Positions 1 to 8,418 of a stretch of 64,000 nt of DNA are shown here, piece after piece. Numbering within the stretch: position 1 is the first letter of the stretch; each line of letters opens with the position of its first letter. A program made the translations under genes and the position numbers. Under the pieces are notes generated by a model. It was given only the letters and a program-made list of their open reading frames with translations. It searched no databases and had not been told where the DNA came from. Source of the stretch: Bog-473 sp963787485. GTDB taxonomy: Bacteria > Actinomycetota > Acidimicrobiia > Acidimicrobiales > RAAP-2. The stretch lies in assembly GCA_963787485.1 (NCBI GenBank), contig CAWBDF010000006.1:502320-566319 (forward strand), written 5' to 3'.

Positions 1-1732
1 GGACCGTCGTCGCCCCACCGGCCGATGACGGTCCCGACACCGCCACGCGCACCGTCGAGCCGACGCGGGCGCCCACCTGGCGCATGGTCTTCGCGCCCAA
101 CACGACCTCGTCGTTGCCTGTCGGCAGCCGGCCGTCGACGGTCGTGATGAGGTACGGGCCGCGCAGGGTCTGCCCCGCCAGGGCCTCCACCACGTGGCCG
201 TTGATGCTCACGTCTTCGCCGACACCCGCCTCGATGGACGCCACGCCGGGTCGCTCCAGGTCGTGGAGCAGCCGATCGTTCTGGGCGACCGAACCCGTGC
301 CGTTGACCGAGAACCAGGCGTCGAAATCCTGGCCGTACTGCGCGGGTGTGCTGGTCAGGTGGGTGAGGCTCGCCCCGAACACGGCGGTGCCGCAGAGGAC
401 CGCCACCGCCAGGACCGCACCCACGAGGGCCGAACTGACCGGCACCGCGGTGCGCCCGCGTCCCTGCTCCAGGGCGTTGCGGATCCCGATGAGGGCGCTC
501 GGGGGGGCGCCGGACGCGGTGAGGAGGGCGACGACCCGCGACGGCCGCACGACCGGGTCGTCGTTGCGCCGCGAGACCAGCCGGGAAGCACGGACAGCGG
601 GCCAGACGCCCAGCGCCAGCACGGCGGCGACCGCCACCGCCGCACCCCCGATCAAGAGCAGCGCGTCGAAGTCGAACCCCGGCGCCGGGTCGGCGAGTTT
701 CGCCTCGCCGACGGGGACGAAGAAGGACAGCAACGCCGCCAGGAGCACCCCTGCGGCGGCTCCGGCGAGGGCCACCGCCAGCGTGCGGGCCATGGTGAGC
801 GTGAACAGCTGGCGGCGGGTGGCGCCGAGCGCGCCGAGGGCGGGGAAGTCCTCTGCCTCCAGTGCCGCCTGGCGGGCCAGCGCCTGGGCCAAGACGAGGA
901 TGCCGACCAGGGCGGCCAAGCCGGTGAGGATCCACCACCCGACCGCCTGGGGGTCGATGGAGGTGGCGATCGTGCTGGCCAGTGCGTCGAGGTCGGTACC
1001 GGAGAGGCCTCCCAGGGCGCGCACCTGGGTATCGAAGCGCGGCAGGCCGGCGGCACCGTGGCGCAGGCGGAACACGTACTCGTTGAACACGACGCCCCGC
1101 GCGTCGTACTTCCGGGCGAAGCTGCTCGTGGCATAGACGTCGTAGGACGGCGGGCTCGCCGTCGTCGGGAACTCGAACTCGGAGACCGAGAGGCCGACCA
1201 CGTGCACAGTGACGAGCGGACCGGTGGGGGTGAGGTTGGCGTTGCTCAACACCGCCGCCCGCTGGGACGAGGCCGCCAACGGGATGCGCAGGACGCTGCC
1301 GAGGTGCACGCCGAGCGGCTCGAGGTTATACGAGGCCAGGACCTGGCCGGGGTCGGACTGGTCCGGCAGGCGACCGCTCACCAACTTGACCACCGTGGTC
1401 AGCTGCGCCGGGGGGACCTCGTCGACGGAGAAGTCGTTGGCGCTGATGGGATGACAGGCGCACGTCGGGGCGCCGACGGCGGGCGCCTCGAGCCGCGTCA
1501 CGGACGCGACCTCCGGCAGGGACGCGACCCGGGGGACCGGGCCGGAGCTGTAGAAGAAGGCGTCGTAGCCGTGGACCGCCTCGAAGCGGGGGAAGGCGGT
1601 TGCGGTCCTGCGGGCGGTGGCCGCCCCGGCCAGCACGAGACCGACCACCACTGCGCTGAGCAGCGTCAGGGCCAGCCAAGAACGCCAGCGATGCCGTGCG
1701 CCGGCCTGGAGCATCAGTCGGAGAAACGGCAC
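1..1732 (-). CDS. FtsX-like ABC transporter permease, 3' end outside window
   Basis: The frame stays open from a GTG at 1732 to the left edge (about 577 codons), so the C-terminus is missing. It starts with a short basic stretch and one hydrophobic segment (about residues 18-40, LALTLLSAVVVGLVLAGAA), then a large extracytoplasmic domain, then a core of several membrane helices (WWILTGLAALVGILVLAQAL and following) and a second periplasmic-type domain. This is the MacB/FtsX permease layout, usually paired with an ATPase that exports lipids, peptides or lipoproteins. GGGAGG lies just upstream of the GTG. The partner ATPase is not visible; it may lie beyond the left edge. Open frames on the plus strand here are shadows. 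Confidence 0.85.
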   Translation of the reverse strand, partial: MPFLRLMLQAGARHRWRSWLALTLLSAVVVGLVLAGAATARRTATAFPRFEAVHGYDAFFYSSGPVPRVASLPEVASVTRLEAPAVGAPTCACHPISANDFSVDEVPPAQLTTVVKLVSGRLPDQSDPGQVLASYNLEPLGVHLGSVLRIPLAASSQRAAVLSNANLTPTGPLVTVHVVGLSVSEFEFPTTASPPSYDVYATSSFARKYDARGVVFNEYVFRLRHGAAGLPRFDTQVRALGGLSGTDLDALASTIATSIDPQAVGWWILTGLAALVGILVLAQALARQAALEAEDFPALGALGATRRQLFTLTMARTLAVALAGAAAGVLLAALLSFFVPVGEAKLADPAPGFDFDALLLIGGAAVAVAAVLALGVWPAVRASRLVSRRNDDPVVRPSRVVALLTASGAPPSALIGIRNALEQGRGRTAVPVSSALVGAVLAVAVLCGTAVFGASLTHLTSTPAQYGQDFDAWFSVNGTGSVAQNDRLLHDLERPGVASIEAGVGEDVSINGHVVEALAGQTLRGPYLITTVDGRLPTGNDEVVLGAKTMRQVGARVGSTVRVAVSGPSSAGGATTV

Positions 1733-1953
1733 GGCACCTCCCGGGCACCAGTGTGACCCGGACGCTGGCGGTTGCTCAAGGGAGTCAGCCTGAGGGCGCG
1801 GCGTGGTGGTAGCACCACTCAGCGATCGGCAGTCATCGTACGAAGGTGCCTTCGGGCACCTTCGGCGCGTCGGAATTCCGTCAGCCGGGGTGGCCCCAGT
1901 TCGGGAGCGGGCGACATACATCACTCCTGATCGCAACGCATCTGCACTGGGCC

Positions 1954-1989
1954 GTGTCAGCATTCCCTGACGTGTCAGGATATACTGAC
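1954..1989 (+). promoter_or_regulatory. Two abutting 18-bp operator-like repeats over a promoter
   Basis: GTGTCAG-N6-CTGAC occurs twice, head to tail with no gap (1954-1971 and 1972-1989). Each unit is itself an inverted repeat (GTCAG/CTGAC). The second unit contains TATACT (1981-1986), a good -10 box, placing transcription start at about 1993-1996, the ATG of the next gene. This looks like an autoregulatory operator on a leaderless promoter; that role is inferred. Confidence 0.6.
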
Positions 1990-1995
1990 CCGTTG

Positions 1996-2280
1996 ATGGA
2001 CGCGGAATCCCACTGGGACAGATGGCACCAGGTGATCCAGGGTCACGAGGCCGATCCGATGGAGGTGCTTGCCACTGCTGCTATGTATGACCGCTACTTC
2101 CAGGAGGTCCAAAGCCGGGCGGTAAAGGTTCTTCGGAAGGAGGGACGTACCTGGCAAGAGATTGCTGACGCCGTGGGAGTCACCAAGCAGTCTGCGTGGC
2201 AAAAGTGGCGTACGCCTGCCGAGAAGAGCAAGGAGTTCGCGGAGCGGCTCGTTGACTTTGCGAGGTTTGCTCGACCCTGA
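1996..2280 (+). CDS. Small helix-turn-helix protein, probably leaderless
   Basis: 94 aa. The C-terminal half carries a clear HTH of the kind used by small actinobacterial regulators (EGRTWQEIADAVGVTKQSA, followed by WQKW). The N-terminal half is an acidic helical region (MDAESHWDRWHQV). The ATG at 1996 is chosen because a TATACT box ends 9 bp before it and no Shine-Dalgarno is present, which suggests a leaderless mRNA; an upstream in-frame start at 1846 would run through the promoter repeats. The tandem repeats directly upstream suggest autoregulation. The target is unknown. Confidence 0.7.
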   Translation: MDAESHWDRWHQVIQGHEADPMEVLATAAMYDRYFQEVQSRAVKVLRKEGRTWQEIADAVGVTKQSAWQKWRTPAEKSKEFAERLVDFARFARP

Positions 2281-2383
2281 ACGTGGTGACTTCGCCGGTC
2301 CGAGGCGCTATTCGAGCCCTTCGATCTGGATCGCCCTTACCAAACGGCTAAGCGTGATCGAGTCTTGAGCACGTATTACGCAA

Positions 2384-2665
2384 GTGCGGGGCGTGGTCTT
2401 GAATCTTGTCGCCGGCTATAAGCCCGGGCTCAGCTGGTTCCAACGTCGCAGCCGTACCGTGCAGATCATGGTCGCTGCTGGAATCGGTCTGTTGGTGGGG
2501 TTCGGCCTCTTTGTGGTCGTCTTGGCGGCGGTCACGCTGGCCGGAATGGCGATTCTGTACCTGACCGAGATCGCCACTCGAGGTCTCAGTACTCAGCCCT
2601 CGTCGCCTGCCGACTTGGATGCTTCTCTTGACCAGGCGATCTCAGATCTCTCCCGACCCCAATAG
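2384..2665 (+). CDS. Small membrane protein, unknown function
   Basis: 93 aa or slightly shorter (GTG at 2384; another GTG at 2393). One long or two short hydrophobic segments sit at about residues 27-62 (MVAAGIGLLVGFGLFVVVLA and following), after a basic N-terminus and before a polar acidic tail, predicting cytoplasmic tails around a membrane anchor. No ribosome-binding site is evident and no family is recognised. Real coding is plausible from the ordered hydrophobic pattern but unproven. Confidence 0.45.
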   Translation: MRGVVLNLVAGYKPGLSWFQRRSRTVQIMVAAGIGLLVGFGLFVVVLAAVTLAGMAILYLTEIATRGLSTQPSSPADLDASLDQAISDLSRPQ

Positions 2666-3261
2666 GCCAGGGGGGGTGAGTTCCTAACGGCAGTCAAGCC
2701 CCACAAGCGACATTTTCGCTAGCTTCTTCCCCTGGCGGGTCGGTGGCCGGAGCGACCTTCTGGGCCGACTCCTTTTCTGCCTCGACCCGCCGCTCTGAAG
2801 GTCTGCCAGTAGTCCGAGACCTATCACCGAACGCCGTACATGAAGGAGTGGCGTTAGCGAGAGGACGGCGCTTGCAATCGGCTAACTGCAGCCGACGGGC
2901 CCCTTGGGAGCACGTCTTGCCTTTCGGTTTGGGGGAGCGAGCCTCGCTTGAACCATCCGTACTCCGAGTGTGTCAGCGTTTTTGTGGTGACCCGAATTCA
3001 GTTGTAAGGACCACAAATCCTATGGGTGCCATATGTGCCTCGTGTGTGGCTGGTCGGCTCCACGTGAGCCCGCGGGGATTGCACGATGATCGCAGCACCG
3101 TCCGATGTGACGTTGGTGGAGTACCGAAGCGGTTCGCATTTCCCAAGAGTACGCCGACGGGGTGCACCGGGGATCTGGCGTGGACGAACGCCAAGCAGGC
3201 CAGGCCTTCAGGGGCACTGGCCAAAGTGCCAGGGAGAAGTGATCACCTCATCTGAGACGAA
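2666..3261. other. Intergenic, no convincing gene
   Basis: About 600 bases. A 170-codon plus frame at 2743-3255 has a start and stop but shows no domain, no ribosome-binding site and a composition (Cys, Arg, Ser rich) typical of chance frames. Nothing else is supported. Confidence 0.5.
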
Positions 3262-4089
3262 TCAACCACGACCCCTGGCGGTGTCGAAGATCGGCCAGCC
3301 GATCTCGGTCCTCCATGCCGACTCGTCATCAGTGTCGTGGGGTCCGACCACGTAATACTCGCGAATGAGGCCATCGACCGCGAGGGCATGTTCACTCACG
3401 TAGGTCGCCAGCGCCCCGTAGGAACGGTCGAGATCGTCGTGGGAGCCGCTGTGCGTGATCACGGCAAGCTCTGCTCCTGGCACCGACATCGGTCCAACGC
3501 GCCCGACCGGCCGGAACTCGCCGATCACCGGGAAGAAGAGGGTGGCGTCGCCGCGCTCGTCGGCGAAAAGCTCGTCGGCGTAGATCGCGCCCGGAGGTCC
3601 GCTGGCGACGATGTCCTGCGCCGAGAGCGTCCCCTGAATCTCACCGATTGCCCCGTGATACCAAGCCACGAGATCGCCGACATTCACCGTGGCCGTGATG
3701 GCTGCTGCCGAGGTGGTCGGTAGTCGCCGGTGCTCGATCACCGCGGACAGTGAGGGGTGTTCGATGAGGTCGCGCAGCGAGGCCACGGCGCGCTGGGTCT
3801 CGGCGAGGGTTTCCTCCAAGCGGGTGAGGTGGGCGGCGATGAGCTGGGACCGAGTCGTCTGATCGGGTGCCTGCAGCACCATTCCGATGTCGTCGAGCGG
3901 CATGTCGAGATCCCGGAACCGTCGGATCACCTGAGCGATCGGGATCTGGGCGCTGGTGTATCGGCGATAGCCGGTGACCGGATCGACTTCTGCGGGTTCG
4001 AGGAGGCCGGCCCGGTGGTAGTGGCGCAGGGTCTTGACGCTGAGGAACGTCACCCGGGAGAAGTCGCCGATCGTCAACGAGCCAGGCAC
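3262..4089 (-). CDS. MerR-family regulator with GyrI-like ligand domain
   Basis: 275 aa, GTG start. Residues 5-75 form a MerR winged helix (LTIGDFSRVTFLSVKTLRHY, then GYRRYTSAQI). A coiled dimerisation helix follows (about 80-112), then a GyrI/SRPBCC-type effector domain to the end (AELAVITHSGSHDDLDRSY near residue 205). Such BmrR/TipA-like proteins bind hydrophobic ligands and twist a promoter with a long spacer. The intergenic palindrome at 4102-4124 lies between TTGACT and GAAACT on this strand with a 19-bp gap, so it probably controls itself; the divergent SnoaL-fold gene is a likely second target. Confidence 0.85.
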   Translation of the reverse strand: MPGSLTIGDFSRVTFLSVKTLRHYHRAGLLEPAEVDPVTGYRRYTSAQIPIAQVIRRFRDLDMPLDDIGMVLQAPDQTTRSQLIAAHLTRLEETLAETQRAVASLRDLIEHPSLSAVIEHRRLPTTSAAAITATVNVGDLVAWYHGAIGEIQGTLSAQDIVASGPPGAIYADELFADERGDATLFFPVIGEFRPVGRVGPMSVPGAELAVITHSGSHDDLDRSYGALATYVSEHALAVDGLIREYYVVGPHDTDDESAWRTEIGWPIFDTARGRG

Positions 4090-4101
4090 GTACCCAGTTT
4101 C

Positions 4102-4124
4102 GACCCTCCCCCAGGGGGAGAGTC
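4102..4124 (-). promoter_or_regulatory. MerR-type operator in a 19-bp promoter spacer
   Basis: A near-perfect 23-bp inverted repeat (GACCCTCCCCC / AGGGGGAGAGTC) fills the spacer between a minus-strand -35 TTGACT (4121-4126) and -10 GAAACT (4096-4101). Spacers of 19-20 bp with a central dyad are the hallmark of MerR-activated promoters. A second TTGACTCTCCC half-like copy lies at 4143-4153 towards the divergent gene. Confidence 0.75.
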
Positions 4125-4215
4125 AACCCGACCGGGACCCCTTGACTCTCCCAGAACGGTATCGCCCAACGTGGAGCTGTCGGCCATGGGGCCGATCAGA
4201 GCACGGGAGGAAGCC

Positions 4216-4581
4216 ATGGCTGTTACCACCGAACTGCGAGGTGTGGTGGCCGAGTTCGTCGCGGCCGTCAACGCCTTCGACCTCGACCGGATTGTCGCCA
4301 CATTCACCCCCGACGCCTACGTCAACGACGTCAGTCGGGAAATGTGGGGCACCAATGCGATCCGTGCCTTCATCGCCAAGGAGATCGTCGGGGACCGCGT
4401 CACGATGGAGGTCCGCGAGGTCCTCGACCACTACGGCGACATCATCGTCCGTGCCCGCATCGACGGGACCTACGACAAGACTAACCTGCCCGACGAGCTG
4501 GTGCTGACCAGCTACTTCGGGATCTGTGACGACAAGATCACGAGCCTGACGATTATCGCCAATCAGCCGAGTCCATACTGA
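4216..4581 (+). CDS. SnoaL/NTF2-fold protein
   Basis: 121 aa. The sequence has the cone-shaped NTF2-like pattern: an N-terminal helix pair (VVAEFVAAVNAFDLDRIVAT), FTPDAYVND, then the W-G-x-x-AIRAFI loop and alternating beta strands ending in LTIIANQ. Members are small isomerases, hydrolases or ligand binders; the substrate here is not predictable. ATG at 4216 is preceded by GGGAGGA. It is transcribed away from the MerR/GyrI regulator, whose operator lies 90 bp upstream, so it is a likely member of that drug- or metabolite-responsive regulon. Confidence 0.8.
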   Translation: MAVTTELRGVVAEFVAAVNAFDLDRIVATFTPDAYVNDVSREMWGTNAIRAFIAKEIVGDRVTMEVREVLDHYGDIIVRARIDGTYDKTNLPDELVLTSYFGICDDKITSLTIIANQPSPY

Positions 4582-4849
4582 CGGCTCGGTCGGCCACGAA
4601 CACCAGTCGGAGATACCCAGCCGCGATGTTTGCGTCGACCTGGCTCCAGAATGTGTCCGGATCACTCTCGGGTGACAGTTCCTCGAGCTCGTCCTTGTCA
4701 TTCGTCAGGTTCGATTCGCTTTCGCGGCTCGTGTTCTGGGTCGGTGTTCCTGTGTCGGTCACTCTCGTCACCTCGAAAGCACTGATGGGACCTTCCCATC
4801 TGAAGCCGAAATCGCCCGGACAATTTCGACACGGGACAGCGAAGCACAA
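4553..4849 (-). pseudogene. Fragment of a nuclease-like hypothetical protein
   Basis: 98 codons. The segment ELEELSPESDPDTFWSQV, followed by NIAAGYLRLVFVADR, matches from memory a recurring internal stretch (FW-x-Q-V ... G-x-x-RLVFVAD) of long bacterial proteins annotated as PD-(D/E)XK nuclease-like or hypothetical. Homology stops abruptly on both sides and the frame overlaps the end of the SnoaL-fold gene, so this looks like an internal remnant. The family identity should be tested by a profile search. Confidence 0.4.
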
Positions 4850-5065
4850 GAAATCTCCGTGAGGGTGGACTGGCGTTGCGCCTCCGACTCGTTGAGTCGC
4901 TCATGTCGGCCGCTGGGGCTCGGATGACTGGTGGCACCATTGAGGGCGGCAGAGGAACCTGGCCACGCCGCCGCAACTTGCTTCAGCAGGGTGCGGACAC
5001 CTCCTTGATGGAGGAGGTCTGCGGTGGGCGGCCGGGCCTAGCCCCTAACGGCACTCACATCGGGG

Positions 5066-6250
5066 CTACATCCGACCGGCGGCGACATCGGCGTCGTATT
5101 GGACCGCGAGGTCCTTCTCGAACTGGTCCGCGCTCGTCGTGTGGCTGAGCTTGGCAGTCCACTTCTCCTCGATGTGACCGTACTTCCAGATCGCCAACGC
5201 CGTCACCCACGTGACGATGAACATCCCTACGATCACGAAGCCGGCCTTGTTGATGTCGAAGTTGGCCATGAAGTTCCAGAAGCTGCCGTTGAAATGCAAT
5301 TCCATGGGCAGGAGTCCGAGCACCTCGATGGTGCCGATGAAGAAACAGATGAAGACCGACAGACCGGTGATGGCCAGGTTGTAATAGACCTTGCGCACGG
5401 GGTTGAAGAACGCCCAGCCGTAGGCCACGTTCATGAAGACACCGTCGAAGGTGTCCATCAGGCTCATTCCGGCCGTGAAGAGGATCGGGAGGCTCATGAT
5501 GGAGTACCAGGGCAGGGCCTGCGTGGCGAGCAGGGCTGTCGTCGCCAACAGGGCGACCTCGGTGGCGGTGTCGAAGCCCATGCCGAAGACCACACCGACG
5601 GGGTAAATCTGCCATTCCTTGGTGATCGACTTCATCCACGGGCCGAACATCCGGTACATGAAGCCCCGGTTCTCCAACTGCTTCTCAAGCTCCGCCTCGT
5701 CGTAGTCGCCATGGCGCATCTTGCGGAACACGGCAATGATGCCTGCCAGGATCACGATGTTGAGGAAGGCGATGAGGTAGAGGAAACCGGCCGAAACGAC
5801 GGTGCCGAAGATCCCGCCGAACTGCTCGAGCCCCGAGCCGTTGTTCGAGACTGCCCCGTAGACCGCCTTCTCGGCGATGACGATGCCCGCCCCGATGGCG
5901 ATCACGATCGTCGAGTGGCCCAGGGAGAAGAAGTACCCGACGCTCAGCGGCTTCTTCCCCTCGTTCATGAGCTTGCGAGTGGTGTTGTCGATGGCCGAGA
6001 TGTGGTCAGCGTCGAAGGCATGGCGTAAGCCGAGCGTGTAGGCCAGGACCGAGACCCCGATGCCTAAGCCCTTGTAGTGCCCGGGGACGACGAAGATGAT
6101 GAAGACCCCGAAACCGATCACATGAAGCAACAAAATGGAGGCGAACATCAGCCTCGTCTGGAGCCACTGTGTCGGGCTCATGTCCCGCCGGAACTCTTTG
6201 AGCTTTGCGACCGGGCCCGAGTGGGCACGCAGGGTGCTGGTGGCGACCAC
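5066..6250 (-). CDS. hoxN: NiCoT-family nickel/cobalt permease (HoxN/NixA type)
   Basis: 394 aa, GTG start with GGAGGAAG upstream. The signature GLRHAFDADHISAIDNTTRK in the second helix, LGHSTIVI, and GFDTATEVALLATTA are the metal-recognition motifs of the HoxN/NixA/NicT family; about eight hydrophobic segments are present. It imports Ni2+ (or Co2+) across the cytoplasmic membrane. The next large locus is a [NiFe]-hydrogenase with all Hyp factors, so nickel is the likely substrate. It diverges from a Fur-family regulator across a Nur-box-like site at 6308-6324, which suggests repression when nickel is sufficient. Confidence 0.92.
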   Translation of the reverse strand: MVATSTLRAHSGPVAKLKEFRRDMSPTQWLQTRLMFASILLLHVIGFGVFIIFVVPGHYKGLGIGVSVLAYTLGLRHAFDADHISAIDNTTRKLMNEGKKPLSVGYFFSLGHSTIVIAIGAGIVIAEKAVYGAVSNNGSGLEQFGGIFGTVVSAGFLYLIAFLNIVILAGIIAVFRKMRHGDYDEAELEKQLENRGFMYRMFGPWMKSITKEWQIYPVGVVFGMGFDTATEVALLATTALLATQALPWYSIMSLPILFTAGMSLMDTFDGVFMNVAYGWAFFNPVRKVYYNLAITGLSVFICFFIGTIEVLGLLPMELHFNGSFWNFMANFDINKAGFVIVGMFIVTWVTALAIWKYGHIEEKWTAKLSHTTSADQFEKDLAVQYDADVAAGRM

Positions 6251-6307
6251 GTTGACTTCCTCCGCTCCGGACAGACGACTGGGGAATCAAGTAGGAGCGT
6301 AAGGCAG

Positions 6308-6324
6308 ATGCAAGTTCCTCGCAA
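6308..6324. promoter_or_regulatory. Nur-box-like operator
   Basis: ATGCAA-GTTCC-TCGCAA (read on the minus strand TTGCGA-N5-TTGCAT) matches the Streptomyces Nur consensus tTGCaa-N5-ttGCAA at 10 of 12 defined positions. It lies between the divergent nickel permease and Fur-type gene, 58 bp from the permease start and 25 bp from the regulator start, where a repressor could control both. Confidence 0.65.
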
Positions 6325-6348
6325 CTAGTTTCGGAATCGCCCTAGTCC

Positions 6349-6825
6349 GTGGAGAGCGATTACGATGAATTTGTGGGTCGGAGTGCTTCCCCCGGTCTGT
6401 TGGTAAGCATCGAGACGGTCGATGATGTGCTGGCCCTGGTCAGGCAGCGAGGCGGGCGGGTCACCAGCGCCCGACGGCTCCTCCTCCATGCCCTCTTCGA
6501 TGCGCCCCGCCATTGGACGGCCGAGGAGTTGGCTGAGGTGATCCAGGCGCAAGCTCCCGACATCAGTCTGTCGACGATCTATCGGAACCTCGAAGAGCTT
6601 GGGCAGATGGGGGTCATCGTTCATGCCCACCTGGGTCATGGTCCAGCCACGTATCACTTGGCCGCAAGCGCCCATTCACACTTCGTCTGCGAAGAGTGCA
6701 ACACGACCTTCGAGGCGCCGGATGAGCTGTTCAAGAGCTTGTCCACGAGCGCCAAAGCCCAGTTCGGCTTCGAGATCAATCCGCACCACTTCGCCATCTT
6801 CGGGCGCTGCAAAGACTGCCAGTAG
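6349..6825 (+). CDS. nur: Fur-family metalloregulator, probable nickel sensor Nur
   Basis: 158 aa, GTG start. Residues about 20-95 form the Fur winged helix (GGRVTSARRLLLHALFDAPR; SLSTIYRNLEELGQMGVI is the recognition part). The dimerisation domain carries HSHFVCEECN and GRCKDCQ, the two CxxC pairs of the structural zinc site, plus several His residues for sensing. Fur-family members sense Fe, Zn, Mn, Ni or peroxide. The divergent NiCoT gene, the Nur-box-like site and the downstream hydrogenase locus favour nickel; the sequence alone does not exclude Zur. Confidence 0.8.
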   Translation: MESDYDEFVGRSASPGLLVSIETVDDVLALVRQRGGRVTSARRLLLHALFDAPRHWTAEELAEVIQAQAPDISLSTIYRNLEELGQMGVIVHAHLGHGPATYHLAASAHSHFVCEECNTTFEAPDELFKSLSTSAKAQFGFEINPHHFAIFGRCKDCQ

Positions 6826-6977
6826 CCTTTACGGGGTCTTCAACTACAACACGGTGAACATCGGAGCACTGGACAACCTCCGAGTAGAGGTCAGAGGGAA
6901 TCGGACCCACTGCCGCCAGGATCGGAATCAGAAATCACTGGACGACAAGACAAGCGATAGCCAGGGCAGGCCCGGCG

Positions 6978-7178
6978 TCACGTCGGATTTTTCAGGGGGA
7001 AGTAGCGAGAGGACTTGGCCGGTCCGAACCATGTGGCAAGGGCTTCCGGCGGCCCGGAGTCCGTATTATCTCCCACCCACGCGACGTGCCCGTCAGGTCG
7101 GATCAATACCGCCTGGGGAGCAATGATCGCACCGAGGACCGGAAGCTCCCATACCCCATCATGGTCCCACCCGTGTCT
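6978..7178 (-). pseudogene. C-terminal fragment of an FAD aromatic hydroxylase
   Basis: An open stretch reads VWELPVLGAIIAPQAVLIRP, then DGHVAWVG, ALATWFG, and ends at TGA 6978. This is the thioredoxin-like C-terminus of PheA/TfdB-type FAD monooxygenases (VLVRPDG-x-VAWR). An in-frame stop at 7179 and the absence of any upstream FAD domain show that only the last 60-odd codons survive. The rest of 6826-7255 holds no gene. Confidence 0.55.
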
Positions 7179-7255
7179 TCACTCTGCTGCATGCGACCAC
7201 CGAAGAATTCATATTCGAGGGATAACCATCTGAAATTCGGGTAAGAGGTACCGCA

Positions 7256-8134
7256 ATGACACTCTCTCGTCGGTTAGCTCGTCCGTTGCTCGCGTCAATC
7301 TTTGTTGTAGAGGGATGGGACGCGTTCTGGAATCCGGAGGGGAAAGCCATGAAGGCCGAAGCGGTAACCGAGCTCCCTGCCGAGAAGGCCGGTGTCAACG
7401 GCCTCGATACCGAGACATTCGTGCGCGTCAACGGTGCGGTGCAGATCTGTGCTGGGATTCTCCTGGCGGCCGGAAGGTTCCGAAGACTCGCTGCACTTGC
7501 TCTGATCGGTTCAATCGTTCCCACCACCTACGCCGGCCATCGATTCTGGGAGGAGTCGGACCCGACCACCCGGAACCAACAAAAGATCCACTTCCTCAAG
7601 AACGTGGGTCTCTTGGGAGGGCTGATACTGGCGGCCTTCGACACCGAAGGCGAGCCGTCTTTGGCCTGGCGAGCGAAGCGGCAAGCACGACAGCTTGAGT
7701 CCGCCGTATCAGTCGGCCGAGCGACCGGCCACCGGAAGGCACGTCGTGCTCGAACGAGCCTCGCCCCTACGGTGGCGCAGGTATCGAAGTCCGGCCAGCA
7801 GACGATCCGGCGAGGGCGCGCCGCGAGCCGGCGTGCCGGTAGACGCCTCGGCGCAGCCGGTCATGACCTTGCTGAGAAGGTGGCTCCAAGCCCCGAGGTG
7901 CTCAGTCACGTTCATGCGGTGGTCGCCGACGCAGTCAAGGGTTCGAGTGAGTCTGCTACTCAGGCGGTCCAGCAGGCCGCCTCCCTCGTTTCGGACGCAG
8001 CTCGTCAACTGGAGCCACTGACCCGTAATGGTTATCATCCAACGGTCGACGCGATCGTCCCCTATCTTGCGTCAGGTGCGGAGCGTTCGACGGAGGCTCT
8101 GTCCAAGTTACGAGAGCATCTGCCGACTGACTGA
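7256..8134 (+). CDS. DoxX-family membrane protein with Ala/Arg-rich extension
   Basis: 292 aa. Residues 1-130 have the DoxX four-helix pattern (RPLLASIFVVEGWDAF; VQICAGILLAAGRFRRLAAL; TTYAGHRFWEE; HFLKNVGLLGGLILAAFD). The remaining 160 residues are a basic, Ala-rich helical region (SRRAGRRLGAAGHDLAEKV) of the sort found in mycobacterial DoxX homologues. DoxX proteins are membrane subunits linked to redox stress or thiosulfate metabolism; the role here is not defined. ATG at 7256 follows AAGAGGT. It stands alone between the nickel regulator and the hydrogenase operon, in opposite orientation to the latter. Confidence 0.8.
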   Translation: MTLSRRLARPLLASIFVVEGWDAFWNPEGKAMKAEAVTELPAEKAGVNGLDTETFVRVNGAVQICAGILLAAGRFRRLAALALIGSIVPTTYAGHRFWEESDPTTRNQQKIHFLKNVGLLGGLILAAFDTEGEPSLAWRAKRQARQLESAVSVGRATGHRKARRARTSLAPTVAQVSKSGQQTIRRGRAASRRAGRRLGAAGHDLAEKVAPSPEVLSHVHAVVADAVKGSSESATQAVQQAASLVSDAARQLEPLTRNGYHPTVDAIVPYLASGAERSTEALSKLREHLPTD

Positions 8135-8418
8135 GTCCGAGAGAGTTACCGCGGAATCCACTTAAGTCGCAAGGTCTCGTCGCCTCGACTGCACTCGCTT
8201 CACTCAAGGCGAACTTTTGGCGACTTTTTTGCCCAATCCCGTTCCCAATGCATCCCAGCCGCCTGCATTCCATTGCGGGATCAGGCGGTGTGACACAAGG
8301 GATCGGCGGACACCTTGATGTTGGAAGAAACGAGGTCCGCGCCAAAGGAGTCCATTACGACAACCCGGACCGCGCCGCCTCTAAGCCCGCCCTGCACGAG
8401 AAGTAATGACCGGCCAGA

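Noticed and set aside
194..1756. 520-codon plus-strand open frame at the left edge
   Set aside because: It lies opposite the FtsX-like permease frame, which has membrane helices and a good ribosome-binding site; the plus frame is Gly/Arg/Glu-rich noise.
2743..3255. 170-codon frame between the small membrane protein and the MerR gene
   Set aside because: No ribosome-binding site, no domain, chance-like composition.
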